This document shows, piece by piece, positions 17,641-25,611 of a stretch of 64,000 nt of DNA (position 1 is the first letter of the stretch; every line of letters begins with the position of its first letter). Below the pieces are notes generated by a model. The model did not search any database, had not been told where the DNA came from, and worked only from the letters and a program-made list of their open reading frames with translations. The stretch lies in NCBI RefSeq assembly GCF_000212375.1, contig NC_015501.1, forward strand, positions 1,178,001 to 1,242,000, read 5' to 3'. A program made the translations under genes and the position numbers. This stretch comes from Porphyromonas asaccharolytica DSM 20707. GTDB taxonomy: Bacteria > Bacteroidota > Bacteroidia > Bacteroidales > Porphyromonadaceae.

Positions 17641-20124
17641 TTAGAAGCGGACGATGAGCGAGGCGTCGTACTGGCGTCCCGTCAGGTAGTTGGGCACGGC
17701 GTACTGGTTCCGGTAAGCGTCCGAGAGCCAGTAGTAAGAGCCGATATTGGTCATGTCAAAGAGGTTGAAGATATTCACCCCGATAGATACCTTGCTGAGT
17801 GCTTGTAGCCAGCGCCACGCACTGGGCTTTGCCTCAGCACGATCCCACAGCGTGTACTGCATACCGATGTCGACACGCTTATAAGCCGTGCCACGGAAGA
17901 GCGGACGACCAAAGCCCTCGGCAGCGTTAAGCTGTGGGAGTCCTCCCGTTAGCACGCCTCGCAAGCTGAGCGTGATACGTTTGTAGCCGGGGAAGTAGTC
18001 CTGGAAGAAGAGTGACAAGTTGTAGTCTGGCACGTGTGGTAGTGGCATCTCGCCATACCCCTCGATGGTCTGCCGGCCACGCATTACCGAGGCGGTAAAC
18101 CACGAGTCTACATCAGGAACAAACTCGCCAAAGAGCTTGACATCTAGCCCCACGATGTAGCCGGTGCCGAGGTTTTGACCTAGGTAGCGCTGCTTGACAT
18201 TGTCCACATAGTAGGGATTGATGCGAAAGAGATGCTTGTAGTAGCCCTCGGCAGTGAGGCGAAACTTGCGATCCGCCACGAGGAAGTTGTAGTCCACACC
18301 GACCAAGGCTTGTGCCGATCCTTGCGAACGAACCTGATCGTTGAGCAGTACCGACTGATTGCCCATAGCGTCAGCCTCGATGATGCGTATCTCCTTGTAA
18401 AAGGGGCTCTGGTAGTAAAGTCCTCCAGCTGCTCTCACCAAGAGGTCGGACAGCTCCTTCGGTCGCCACGAAGCGACCAGACGAGGTGAGAAGTCTGCCT
18501 TCTTATTGAACGACCAAAAGTTTCCCCGCACGCCAGCCGTCAGATGATAGCTCCCCGAGGGCGTCTGCCACTGCATCTCATCTTGCAGGTAGAGCGAGGC
18601 ACGGGCCGAGCGTAGCGAGACGTTGGAGTAGAGATTGCTCTGCATCTTGATCAGATCGGGGTCGCGCGGTAGGTTGTAGCCAGCCGAGTCGAGCTTGACC
18701 CACTCAGAGATGTAGTCTGCTATCTGCTCGCCTCGCAGCTCCGCACCCCACATAAGGCGATGCGTCTCGTTGAGACGCTGGTTGCCACTATAAGCGAGTG
18801 CCGCGACCGAGTAGCGGAGTAGGTTGCGGGCATGCTCATGGTTGACACCCGTAGCGAGCAGTTCCTGCTCCTCGCCTCCAGTCGTCGGGTCAGCCTCCTT
18901 CTGCAGATAGTAAGCGCCCGTTATGTCGTAGCTCTCCCGCTCGTGGCTGTTGTAGAGGCTTAGGTCCAGCCTGTGCGCTCCTCGACTGTTGGGGCGCCAG
19001 TGTAGCGTCAAGGCTCCAAAGAGGGTGGAGAAGCGATCCCGCTCCTGTCCATCGAAGTAGACGGTAAAGTGCTTCGCATTTTGCAGGGAGCCGACAGTCG
19101 TCTCACGCTGCTGCGGACGAAAGCGGTACTGTGTCCAAGAGTAGTAGCCGATGCCCTCGATGCGCCAGCGATCATTAAAGGTGTAGGTCAGATAGGTCTG
19201 CGCATCCGCATAGAAAGGGTTGTACTCGCCGCGGGTCTCCATCTTCGAGAGCATCTGCTGCGTGGTGCGCGTGCGGATGCCCGTGACATGGGTAAAGCGT
19301 CCATGCTTGCCCCCCACGTAGAGACTATTATTCATCAACCCGAGGGTGACAGCGCCCTCCAGCTTCGTAGGGCGCTTGTACTGTATGTCTAGAACCGAGG
19401 AGAGCCGGTCGCCATAGTGCGCATCGAAGGCTCCCGCCGAAAAGTAAACCCGCTCCACCAGATCGGTATTGACAAAGCTCAAACCCTCTTGCTCGGCTGA
19501 GCGCACCAATAGCGGACGGTACACCTCGATGCCGTTAACGTAGACGAGGTTCTCATCGAAGCTGCCCCCACGCACATTGTACTGCGTGCTCAGCTCGTTG
19601 TGCTGCGTGACCCCCGCATAGGTCGCCACCATCGACTCGATGCTACGTGTCGGCGAAGCCTCCATGGCGAGCGTCTGTGTCGTGATCCGCTCCATACTGG
19701 GTGGACGCGCTTCGCCCCGCACTGTCACGGTACCTAAGGCTATAGCACTCTCACCCAGCATCGGGTTAAAGTGCATGTCTCGTGAGATACCCTGCGGGTA
19801 CACTTGGCGCACCGTCTGATAACCGATAGAGCTGTAGGTGACCACCACGCTGTCGGTCGTCGGGGATAGCTCCAAGCGGTAAGCGCCCGTGAGGTCGCTC
19901 CAGGTGCCGATGGCCGTACCCTCGACACGTACCGAGGCAAACTCGATCGGCTCACGGTCACGATCTAAGACGTAACCTGTGAGTGCCACACGGTGGGGCG
20001 TCGCGACGGTCGTCGTGTCGGTCGTTGCGCCGGTCGACTGTCCTGTCGTCTGGCCGTAAAGAGCCAGCACGCTACCCTGTAGTAGGAGGCAGAGCAGTAA
20101 GACGATGTGGTAAAGTGATCTCAT
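17641..20124 (-). CDS. TonB-dependent outer membrane receptor
   Basis: An 827-residue receptor. The signal peptide (about 1-24) is followed by a carboxypeptidase-regulatory-like beta domain (about 48-115; VALTGYVLDRDREPIEFASV). A plug domain (about 140-255) carries QYNVRGGSFDENLVYVNGIEV, and a 22-stranded barrel ends in a terminal phenylalanine (ASLIVRF). It should import a bound ligand across the outer membrane using TonB energy. There is no SusD partner, which argues against polysaccharide uptake. The metal-type P-ATPase encoded 81 bp upstream suggests a metal or metal-complex ligand, by inference only. Confidence 0.9.
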   Translation of the reverse strand: MRSLYHIVLLLCLLLQGSVLALYGQTTGQSTGATTDTTTVATPHRVALTGYVLDRDREPIEFASVRVEGTAIGTWSDLTGAYRLELSPTTDSVVVTYSSIGYQTVRQVYPQGISRDMHFNPMLGESAIALGTVTVRGEARPPSMERITTQTLAMEASPTRSIESMVATYAGVTQHNELSTQYNVRGGSFDENLVYVNGIEVYRPLLVRSAEQEGLSFVNTDLVERVYFSAGAFDAHYGDRLSSVLDIQYKRPTKLEGAVTLGLMNNSLYVGGKHGRFTHVTGIRTRTTQQMLSKMETRGEYNPFYADAQTYLTYTFNDRWRIEGIGYYSWTQYRFRPQQRETTVGSLQNAKHFTVYFDGQERDRFSTLFGALTLHWRPNSRGAHRLDLSLYNSHERESYDITGAYYLQKEADPTTGGEEQELLATGVNHEHARNLLRYSVAALAYSGNQRLNETHRLMWGAELRGEQIADYISEWVKLDSAGYNLPRDPDLIKMQSNLYSNVSLRSARASLYLQDEMQWQTPSGSYHLTAGVRGNFWSFNKKADFSPRLVASWRPKELSDLLVRAAGGLYYQSPFYKEIRIIEADAMGNQSVLLNDQVRSQGSAQALVGVDYNFLVADRKFRLTAEGYYKHLFRINPYYVDNVKQRYLGQNLGTGYIVGLDVKLFGEFVPDVDSWFTASVMRGRQTIEGYGEMPLPHVPDYNLSLFFQDYFPGYKRITLSLRGVLTGGLPQLNAAEGFGRPLFRGTAYKRVDIGMQYTLWDRAEAKPSAWRWLQALSKVSIGVNIFNLFDMTNIGSYYWLSDAYRNQYAVPNYLTGRQYDASLIVRF

Positions 20125-20130
20125 CGCTTA

Positions 20131-20138
20131 CAAAGGTA
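20131..20138 (-). promoter_or_regulatory. Bacteroidetes -7 box upstream of the TonB receptor
   Basis: TACCTTTG on the minus strand is only 7 bp before the start codon, implying a very short leader for the receptor gene. This would be an own promoter in addition to any read-through from the P-ATPase gene. Confidence 0.5.
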
Positions 20139-20205
20139 GACAAAAGTCGCAAGTTGTGAGCGATGAGATCTCTAGTTTCAAAGCTGAAGATCAGCGAAGA
20201 GACGT

Positions 20206-22080
20206 TTACTTGACAGGGCGCAAGGCGCGCATAGCATTGAGCACAGCGAGGACGGTCACGCCTACATCAGCGAAGACCGCCATCCACATGGAGGCTACAC
20301 CGAGCAGCGCAAGGAGCAGTACCAATATCTTGATACCTATGGCAAACCAAGCGTTCTGGAGGACGATGCTGACCGTACGACGAGCGATCCGTATGGCGGT
20401 AGCGATCTTGAGCGGATTGTCGTCCATGATTACCACGTCGGCTGCCTCTATGGCAGCGTCAGAGCCTAGGCCGCCCATAGCGATACCCACATCGGCGCGC
20501 GCTAGGACAGGCGCATCGTTGATACCGTCGCCTACGAAGAGGACGGTGCCACGAGCTGGCTGCTCGAGGATCGTCACGAGGCGTGCCAGCTTGTCCGCAG
20601 GGAGCAGATCCGCGTAGTACTCGGTGATGCCCACCTGCTGCGCCACCTCACGGGCCACCTCCTCGTGGTCGCCTGTGAGCATGACTAGCTGGCGAATGCC
20701 TAAGTGGCTCAGCTCTTCGATCGTTTGTTTAGACTCCTCCTTGATGGTGTCAGACACGACGATATGTCCCGCATAGTTGCCATCGATAGCGGCGTGTACG
20801 ATGGTGCCCGCATGGTCACAGGGCTGCCACTTAGCCCCGATGGACTCCATCAGCGCTACGTTGCCTACGTGAATTTCAGAGCCGTTGACACGTGCCTTGA
20901 TTCCTCGCCCGGCCAACTCCTCGACCTCCTCGATAGAGCAGTCGTCTTGTTCGTTGGGGTAGGCGTTACGCAGCGAGGTTGCGATCGGGTGTGTGGAGTG
21001 ACGCTCCACGTGAGCTACCATGTGCAGCAGATGGTTCGCCTCGCAGTCTGTCGGATGCACCGCATTGGCGGTAAAAGAGCCTTTCGTCAGGGTGCCTGTT
21101 TTGTCAAAAAGGACGGCACGCGCCTTGGCCAAAGCGTCCATATAGTTGGCTCCCTTGACCAAGATACCAGCCCGTGAAGCGCCTCCGATACCGGCAAAGA
21201 AGGAGAGCGGGATAGAGATGACTAGAGCGCAGGGGCAGGAGATGACTAGGAAGGTCAGCGCACGGTACAGCCAGGTGGCGAAGTGGTCGGTGAAGCTGCC
21301 CGTCAGAAGTGGCGGTATGAAAGCGAGCAGGAGCGCTACGATCACCACAACAGGAGTGTAGATCCGGGCGAAGCGACGTATGAAAGTCTCGCTCCGTGAC
21401 TTATGATCGGTAGCGTGCTCGACCATCTCGATGATCTTAGAGGCGGTGGAGTCGCCTGCGGTCTTGGCGACACGGACGGTGAGCAGACCCGAGAGGTTGA
21501 CGCAGCCAGACATCACCTCGTCCTCGACAGCAACGCTGCGGGGTACGCTCTCGCCGGTGAGTGCGACCGTATTAAGAGCTGAGGAGCCCTCCACGATGAA
21601 GCCATCAAGTGGAACCCTTTCGCCAGGCTTGATGATGATGGTCTCGCCCACGGCTACCTCCTCAGGTGCAACTGTCTGCTCGACTCCGTCACGCAGCACG
21701 TGTGCCGTGTCGGGACGTATCTCGAGAAGGTGGGAAACGGCACGACGACTCTTGCCCTCGGCGTATCCCTCGAAGAGTTCGCCTAGCTGGAAGAAGAGCA
21801 TCACAAAGACCGCCTCGGGGAACTGCGCCTCGGCACCCGGCAGGAAGCCTATGCAGAGTGCCCCGATGGTGGCGATGCTCATGAGGAAGTGCTCGTCAAA
21901 GAGTTCGCCATGCGCCACCCCCTCGACCGCCTCGCCGAGCACGTCATACCCTATAATAAGGTATGGCACGAGGTAGACCAAGAGGAGCTGCCACATCGGG
22001 AGTGCGCAGGTGCGCTCGACGATATAGGCCCCGATGAGTAGCAGGGCTGTGAGTATGATACGTATTAGTTTTCTCTTCAT
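20206..22080 (-). CDS. P1B-type heavy-metal ATPase (Zn/Cd/Pb type)
   Basis: The start at 22080 (MKRKLIRII) is preferred to an upstream in-frame ATG. The 624-residue protein has the CPC transmembrane metal site (SCPCALVISIP), the phosphorylation motif DKTGTLTKG, the HP motif STHPIATS and the hinge GDGINDAPVLA. The last helix contains the aspartate of FADVGVTVLAVLNAMR that marks the Zn/Cd/Pb (ZntA, P1B-2) group. It lacks the usual N-terminal metal-binding domain. It probably exports divalent soft metals from the cytoplasm. The TonB receptor gene follows after 81 bp. Confidence 0.9.
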   Translation of the reverse strand: MKRKLIRIILTALLLIGAYIVERTCALPMWQLLLVYLVPYLIIGYDVLGEAVEGVAHGELFDEHFLMSIATIGALCIGFLPGAEAQFPEAVFVMLFFQLGELFEGYAEGKSRRAVSHLLEIRPDTAHVLRDGVEQTVAPEEVAVGETIIIKPGERVPLDGFIVEGSSALNTVALTGESVPRSVAVEDEVMSGCVNLSGLLTVRVAKTAGDSTASKIIEMVEHATDHKSRSETFIRRFARIYTPVVVIVALLLAFIPPLLTGSFTDHFATWLYRALTFLVISCPCALVISIPLSFFAGIGGASRAGILVKGANYMDALAKARAVLFDKTGTLTKGSFTANAVHPTDCEANHLLHMVAHVERHSTHPIATSLRNAYPNEQDDCSIEEVEELAGRGIKARVNGSEIHVGNVALMESIGAKWQPCDHAGTIVHAAIDGNYAGHIVVSDTIKEESKQTIEELSHLGIRQLVMLTGDHEEVAREVAQQVGITEYYADLLPADKLARLVTILEQPARGTVLFVGDGINDAPVLARADVGIAMGGLGSDAAIEAADVVIMDDNPLKIATAIRIARRTVSIVLQNAWFAIGIKILVLLLALLGVASMWMAVFADVGVTVLAVLNAMRALRPVK

Positions 22081-22106
22081 AAGATATAGATGTACTGTTA
22101 CGGAGG

Positions 22107-22114
22107 CAAAGGTA
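22107..22114 (-). promoter_or_regulatory. Bacteroidetes -7 box upstream of the P-ATPase
   Basis: TACCTTTG on the minus strand lies 27 bp before the ATG at 22080. It supports that start, because the longer frame would begin upstream of this box. Confidence 0.6.
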
Positions 22115-22170
22115 GAGCTATCTGGGTGCAACTCCGTTGCAAAAGTTCGTCTCGCATCAGTTTCCCAAAA

Positions 22171-22310
22171 ACTTTCCAGCCTTGGAAAAATAAATTTCCT
22201 CCGTTGGAAATTTCTTTTTCCTCCGTTGGAAATTTCTTTTTCCTACCTAGGAAATCAAAAGTTCCTCCCTTGGAACTAAAAAGTTCCAAGAGGGGAACAA
22301 CTTTTGGAAC
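22171..22310. repeat. TTTCC/GGAAA palindrome array, copy 2
   Basis: Six or more successive short palindromes follow the pattern TTTCC-n6-GGAAA (for example TTTCCTCCGTTGGAAA, found twice) or GTTCC...GGAAC, separated by TTTCTTT-like spacers. The array abuts the left end of the IS3 element. The design matches 1855-1936. Confidence 0.75.
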
Positions 22311-22410
22311 TCATATATTGTCCTCTTCCTGAAAAAAGTACACAGTTGGGAAGGTATTACTGAGACGATACACGGGTTATTTTTGTTAGTCCTGTGAGTG
22401 TACTCATTTG

Positions 22411-23466
22411 TTAGTTTTGCTCCTGCTGGGGTACACGACTTGTGGTCGTTTTTACTGCGGAGGTACACAAAGATAGGTCTTTGTGTGGAGTTAAGCGGCA
22501 TGAGCTCGGAGATTTGAGGCTCAGAGCTTTGGGAGAATTGTTCTTAGCTATCTGGTTCTTAGAGGGTTGTGATGTTAGAGGGTTGGGGTAATCTGGTATG
22601 AGCATCTGCATCGGAGTCTTCTTGTTGATGGCTCGATGAGGTCGCGCTGTGTTATAGAGAGCAATCGTTTGAGAGAGGATCTCTCGAACTTGATCTATGG
22701 GCTTATCCTCGAAGTTGTAGAGCCAGTCGTTCTTGATGATCCCGTTAAGTCGCTCAGCCATAGCGTTGTGAAGGGGGTTGCCGGTCTGGGTGACGCTGGT
22801 TACGATGCCTAGGCTGGCCTCGTAGTCGGTCATCTGCTTGGAGACATATTGACAGCCTCGGTCGCTATGGAAGATGAGCCCTTTGAGGTCAAAGCCATGC
22901 TTCTGATAGAAGTCAACGGTCTGTCTTAGTGCGTTGTAGGGACCCTCTGTGGAGAGCGTGGGCTGCAGGTCAAAGCCGGTGATGATGCGGCTATAAGCGT
23001 CCATCGTCAGGGAGAGATATGCGAAGCCCCCTAAACATTTGACGTAGGTTATGTCTGAGACGGTGAGCCGGCAATGGTCGGTGGCTATGTACTTAGGGGT
23101 GGTGTTCAGGTGGTCTTGGAAGCCGTGATTGACCACTCCCTTGGTCGTCTGGGGTGGACGCTTGCGCTTGCGACTTCTTAGTAGCATATCGTTGGCTCCT
23201 AAGACTTTGTACAGCCAGTCTCGACCTACTTGAAAGGTCCCTTTGAAGTATTCGTTGGCACACTGCTGGATGGTGTCTACGCCTGCTTTGGGGAGCTGAC
23301 CGCGCACATACTGGCAATAGTGTAGGACGGAAGCTACTTTGACATCTTCGTCTTGCTCGGTGAAGGTGTGCTTGTAGTAGCCTTTGCGGCTGACTTCTAA
23401 CAGCTGACAAAGGTAGGTTATGGAGAGCTTTTGATCTCTCTCTTTGGCGGACTCAAGCTGTCTCAC
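22411..23466 (-). CDS. IS3-family transposase OrfB (DDE integrase domain)
   Basis: A 351-residue product if read from its own GTG at 23466. More likely it is made as a fusion with OrfA by -1 frameshifting. The retroviral-type integrase core has the first aspartate in VSDITYV, the second in FHSDRGCQY and the glutamate in MAERLNGIIKNDW, so all three catalytic acids are present. An N-terminal HTH_21-like segment precedes the core. OrfAB would catalyse excision and insertion of the element through a circular intermediate, as in other IS3 members. Confidence 0.93.
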   Translation of the reverse strand: MRQLESAKERDQKLSITYLCQLLEVSRKGYYKHTFTEQDEDVKVASVLHYCQYVRGQLPKAGVDTIQQCANEYFKGTFQVGRDWLYKVLGANDMLLRSRKRKRPPQTTKGVVNHGFQDHLNTTPKYIATDHCRLTVSDITYVKCLGGFAYLSLTMDAYSRIITGFDLQPTLSTEGPYNALRQTVDFYQKHGFDLKGLIFHSDRGCQYVSKQMTDYEASLGIVTSVTQTGNPLHNAMAERLNGIIKNDWLYNFEDKPIDQVREILSQTIALYNTARPHRAINKKTPMQMLIPDYPNPLTSQPSKNQIAKNNSPKALSLKSPSSCRLTPHKDLSLCTSAVKTTTSRVPQQEQN

Positions 23467-23843
23467 GGCTGCAAATCGGTCTTTTTTTTTAGATCAATGT
23501 GGTAGCGATTCAAGACCACTTCGAGTAGTGTCTTGTTGACTAATGCCTTGCTCTCAGCCTGGAAGAGGGCTGCTTTGAGACGAGCGTTTTCACGCTTGAG
23601 TTCTGCGTACTCTGGATCTACGTCTTTGTTCTTGTTTGTCTTGCTCATAGTGCTACTGGTGCTTTGGTTGGGTAACTCTACATCAAAGGTACGCAACCAA
23701 TTTCGAATGGTGCGTGTGGTAATGCCGTAGCGCTGGCTGGTGGTGGCAATGCTGTCACCGGTGGCTAGGAGGTCGTCAATGACTCTCCACTTGAAATCTA
23801 GGGGATATCCCTTTCGTCCTAGTTTACTTTTTTCTTGTTTCAT
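23463..23843 (-). CDS. IS3-family transposase OrfA (DNA-binding)
   Basis: A 126-residue protein. The N-terminal helix-turn-helix (DSIATTSQRYGITTRTIRNWLR, about residues 30-51) binds the terminal repeats. A C-terminal leucine-zipper-like helix (ELKRENARLKAALFQAE) serves for multimerisation. Its last codons run through an A9G tract used for frameshifting into orfB. It overlaps orfB by 4 bp. Confidence 0.92.
   Translation of the reverse strand: MKQEKSKLGRKGYPLDFKWRVIDDLLATGDSIATTSQRYGITTRTIRNWLRTFDVELPNQSTSSTMSKTNKNKDVDPEYAELKRENARLKAALFQAESKALVNKTLLEVVLNRYHIDLKKKTDLQP
23481..23491 (-). promoter_or_regulatory. Programmed -1 frameshift site of the IS3 element
   Basis: On the minus strand the run of nine A followed by G contains the canonical slippery heptamer A AAA AAG in the OrfA frame. 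Slipping back one base enters the orfB frame, which is open from here into the integrase. This predicts an OrfAB fusion. Confidence 0.8.
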
Positions 23844-23923
23844 AGTTGTTGGGGTTGGCTTCCCAACTGTGTACTATTTCAGGAGAGGACATATGCTATG
23901 AAATCAGCACAATACGGGTAGCC

Positions 23924-24024
23924 CTTTGTAGGGACGCTCGGCCGAGCGTCCGTTGTGTCAAAGGTTACTGCGTCGTGGCTCTAACGGGGACGGACGCACG
24001 AGCCGTGCGTCCCTACATCATCGT
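23924..24024. repeat. GACGCACG inverted element, copy 3
   Basis: Outer arms TTTGTAGGGACGCTCGGC and GCCGTGCGTCCCTACA surround an asymmetric core with CAAAGGTTACTGCGTCGTGG. The core is inverted relative to copies 1 and 4. A TCTAA-type low-complexity tract (24034-24070) follows. Together they fill the gap between the IS and the next gene. Confidence 0.75.
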
Positions 24025-24070
24025 TACTCGTCTCGCTCTAACCTCTAACCTCTAATCTCTAACTTCTAAG

Positions 24071-24078
24071 TACCTTTG
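24071..24078 (+). promoter_or_regulatory. Bacteroidetes -7 box upstream of the UbiA-like gene
   Basis: TACCTTTG lies 40 bp before the ATG at 24118. Confidence 0.6.
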
Positions 24079-24117
24079 TGCAGACTCATAGCTCATCCTA
24101 TCAACCGTCACTACTAG

Positions 24118-25008
24118 ATGAATGTTGCTACCTTACCACGTCTGCTACGCTGCGATCAGTGGATCAAGAACCTCTTTGTCCTAGCGCCCGCCTTCTTCGG
24201 AGGGGTGCTCCTAGACTCGTCGCTCTGGGGCGGCTTGGTGGTGGCGTTTTTTGCCTTCTCGCTACTCTCCTCATCGATCTACATCGTCAACGACATTGTG
24301 GATCAAGCGCGTGATCGCCTGCACCCTAAGAAGCGCTTGCGCCCAATAGCCTCTGGGTCGATCTCGATACCGGTCGCGTGGATCATGGCAGCACTCTTAC
24401 TGATCCTCGCTGTGGCTTTGCCCCTGGCGCTCCTGCCTCGTACGCTCTGGTGTCAGACGCTCTGGATCATGGGTGGCTATTGGCTGCTCAACGTCTGCTA
24501 CAGTTACCTGCTCAAGCGGATAGCGGTGGTCGACGTGGTCTCTATCTCGGTGGGCTTCGTGCTGCGGGTGCTACTCGGAGGAGTCGTCACTGGGGTGGTG
24601 GTCTCGGAGTGGCTCGTGGTGATGACGCTGCTCCTATCGCTCTTCCTAGCCTTAGCCAAGCGGCGCGACGACTACCTCATCTATGAGCGCAGTGGGGTAG
24701 CGATGCGACAAGCTATCAAGGGGTACAATCGAGCCTTCCTAGATCATACGTTGACGATGATCGTGGGCGTCTTACTCATCTGCTACCTCCTCTACACGCT
24801 CTCGGCAGAGGTGCATGAGGAGCCTGGCGGCGACTATCTCTACCTGACAGCACTCCCAGTCCTCGTGGGCTTACTGCGCTACCTCCAGATCACACTAGTC
24901 GAGGAGCGAAGCGGTAGTCCTACGCAGGTGGTCTATCGGGATGCTATCATCGGCATCTGCGTTGTGGTGTGGGGCGTGCTCTTTGGTCTATTACGCTATG
25001 TGGTATAA
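24118..25008 (+). CDS. UbiA-family prenyltransferase, decaprenyl-phosphate phosphoribosyltransferase-like
   Basis: A 296-residue protein with about eight to nine helices. The first Asp-rich motif, NDIVDQARDRLHPKKRLRPIASG (about residues 59-81), is the polyprenyl-diphosphate/Mg site. The RCDQWIKNLFVLAP opening and the KR-RPIASG pattern are characteristic of the DPPR-synthase branch rather than of MenA or UbiA proper. That enzyme transfers 5-phosphoribose from PRPP to polyprenyl phosphate. A HAD phosphatase gene follows after 12 bp, as expected for removal of the phosphate from the product. A separate MenA is encoded at 56497, so this one is not needed for menaquinone. Confidence 0.78.
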   Translation: MNVATLPRLLRCDQWIKNLFVLAPAFFGGVLLDSSLWGGLVVAFFAFSLLSSSIYIVNDIVDQARDRLHPKKRLRPIASGSISIPVAWIMAALLLILAVALPLALLPRTLWCQTLWIMGGYWLLNVCYSYLLKRIAVVDVVSISVGFVLRVLLGGVVTGVVVSEWLVVMTLLLSLFLALAKRRDDYLIYERSGVAMRQAIKGYNRAFLDHTLTMIVGVLLICYLLYTLSAEVHEEPGGDYLYLTALPVLVGLLRYLQITLVEERSGSPTQVVYRDAIIGICVVVWGVLFGLLRYVV

Positions 25009-25020
25009 AAGGGTAAGCGC

Positions 25021-25611
25021 GTGGATACGATAGCAATCTTTGACCTTGATGGTACGCTCACACGGCGGGACACGCTCTTGCCGTGGCTGGTGCAGATGCA
25101 GTCGTGCGGCTCGTTCGTGTGGCATCTGCCTTACTATCTCTATCAGTATGCTGCCTATCGGCTGAGCGGTGGTGTGGCTGATCGCTACAAAGAGCGCATC
25201 ATTGGCACGGTGGTGCGAGGCTGGAGCTATGAAGAGGGCCTGCAGCGGGGAGCGGCTTTTGCAGATCAGATAGACCAGATGCTCCGCCCCGAGGCTATAC
25301 GTAGGCTGGAGCAGCATCAACGTGACGGACATCGTACGATCTTGCTGACCGCTTCGACAGATCTGGCGGTCTCGTCGTGGGCTAGGCGTCGTGGCTTTGA
25401 CTTGGTGCTAGCCACGGAGCTGGAGCTGGCGGAGGGCCTCTATACGGGACGCTTTGCCACGCCCAACTGTAAGGGTGCCGAAAAGGTGCGCCGGCTGGAT
25501 CTAGCCCTCCCCGAGTGGCGAACGGTCACAACTTATGGCTATGGTGACAGCGCGAGTGATCGAAACTTCTTGGCACTATGTACGAAGCATTACTATGGGA
25601 CTTTTGAATAA
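25021..25611 (+). CDS. HAD-superfamily IB phosphatase
   Basis: A 196-residue protein starting at GTG. Motif I is IFDLDGTLT, motif II is ILLTAST, the lysine is in PNCKGAEKV, and motif IV is GYGDSASDRNFLAL, which together define a subclass IB HAD hydrolase similar to SerB/YfhB. It lies between a DPPR-synthase-like gene and a membrane protein, overlapping the latter by 17 bp. A role in dephosphorylating a polyprenyl-phosphoribose intermediate is attractive but unproven. Confidence 0.85.
   Translation: MDTIAIFDLDGTLTRRDTLLPWLVQMQSCGSFVWHLPYYLYQYAAYRLSGGVADRYKERIIGTVVRGWSYEEGLQRGAAFADQIDQMLRPEAIRRLEQHQRDGHRTILLTASTDLAVSSWARRRGFDLVLATELELAEGLYTGRFATPNCKGAEKVRRLDLALPEWRTVTTYGYGDSASDRNFLALCTKHYYGTFE

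Larger units (their letters stand above)
22319..23891 (-). mobile_element. IS3-family insertion sequence, complete
   Basis: The ends TGTCCTCTTCCTGAA (22319) and the complement of TGTCCTCTCCTGAA (ending 23891) continue into a shared GTACACAGTTGGGAAG, giving imperfect inverted repeats of about 35 bp. The trinucleotide TAT flanks both ends (22316-22318 and 23892-23894), consistent with a target duplication. It carries overlapping orfA and orfB genes with intact catalytic residues, so it may be active. Length is about 1573 bp. Confidence 0.9.

Noticed and set aside
22411-23466. The IS3 element as a decayed pseudogene because the transposase is in two frames
   Set aside because: The split is the normal IS3 arrangement with a canonical slip site, and all three catalytic residues are present.
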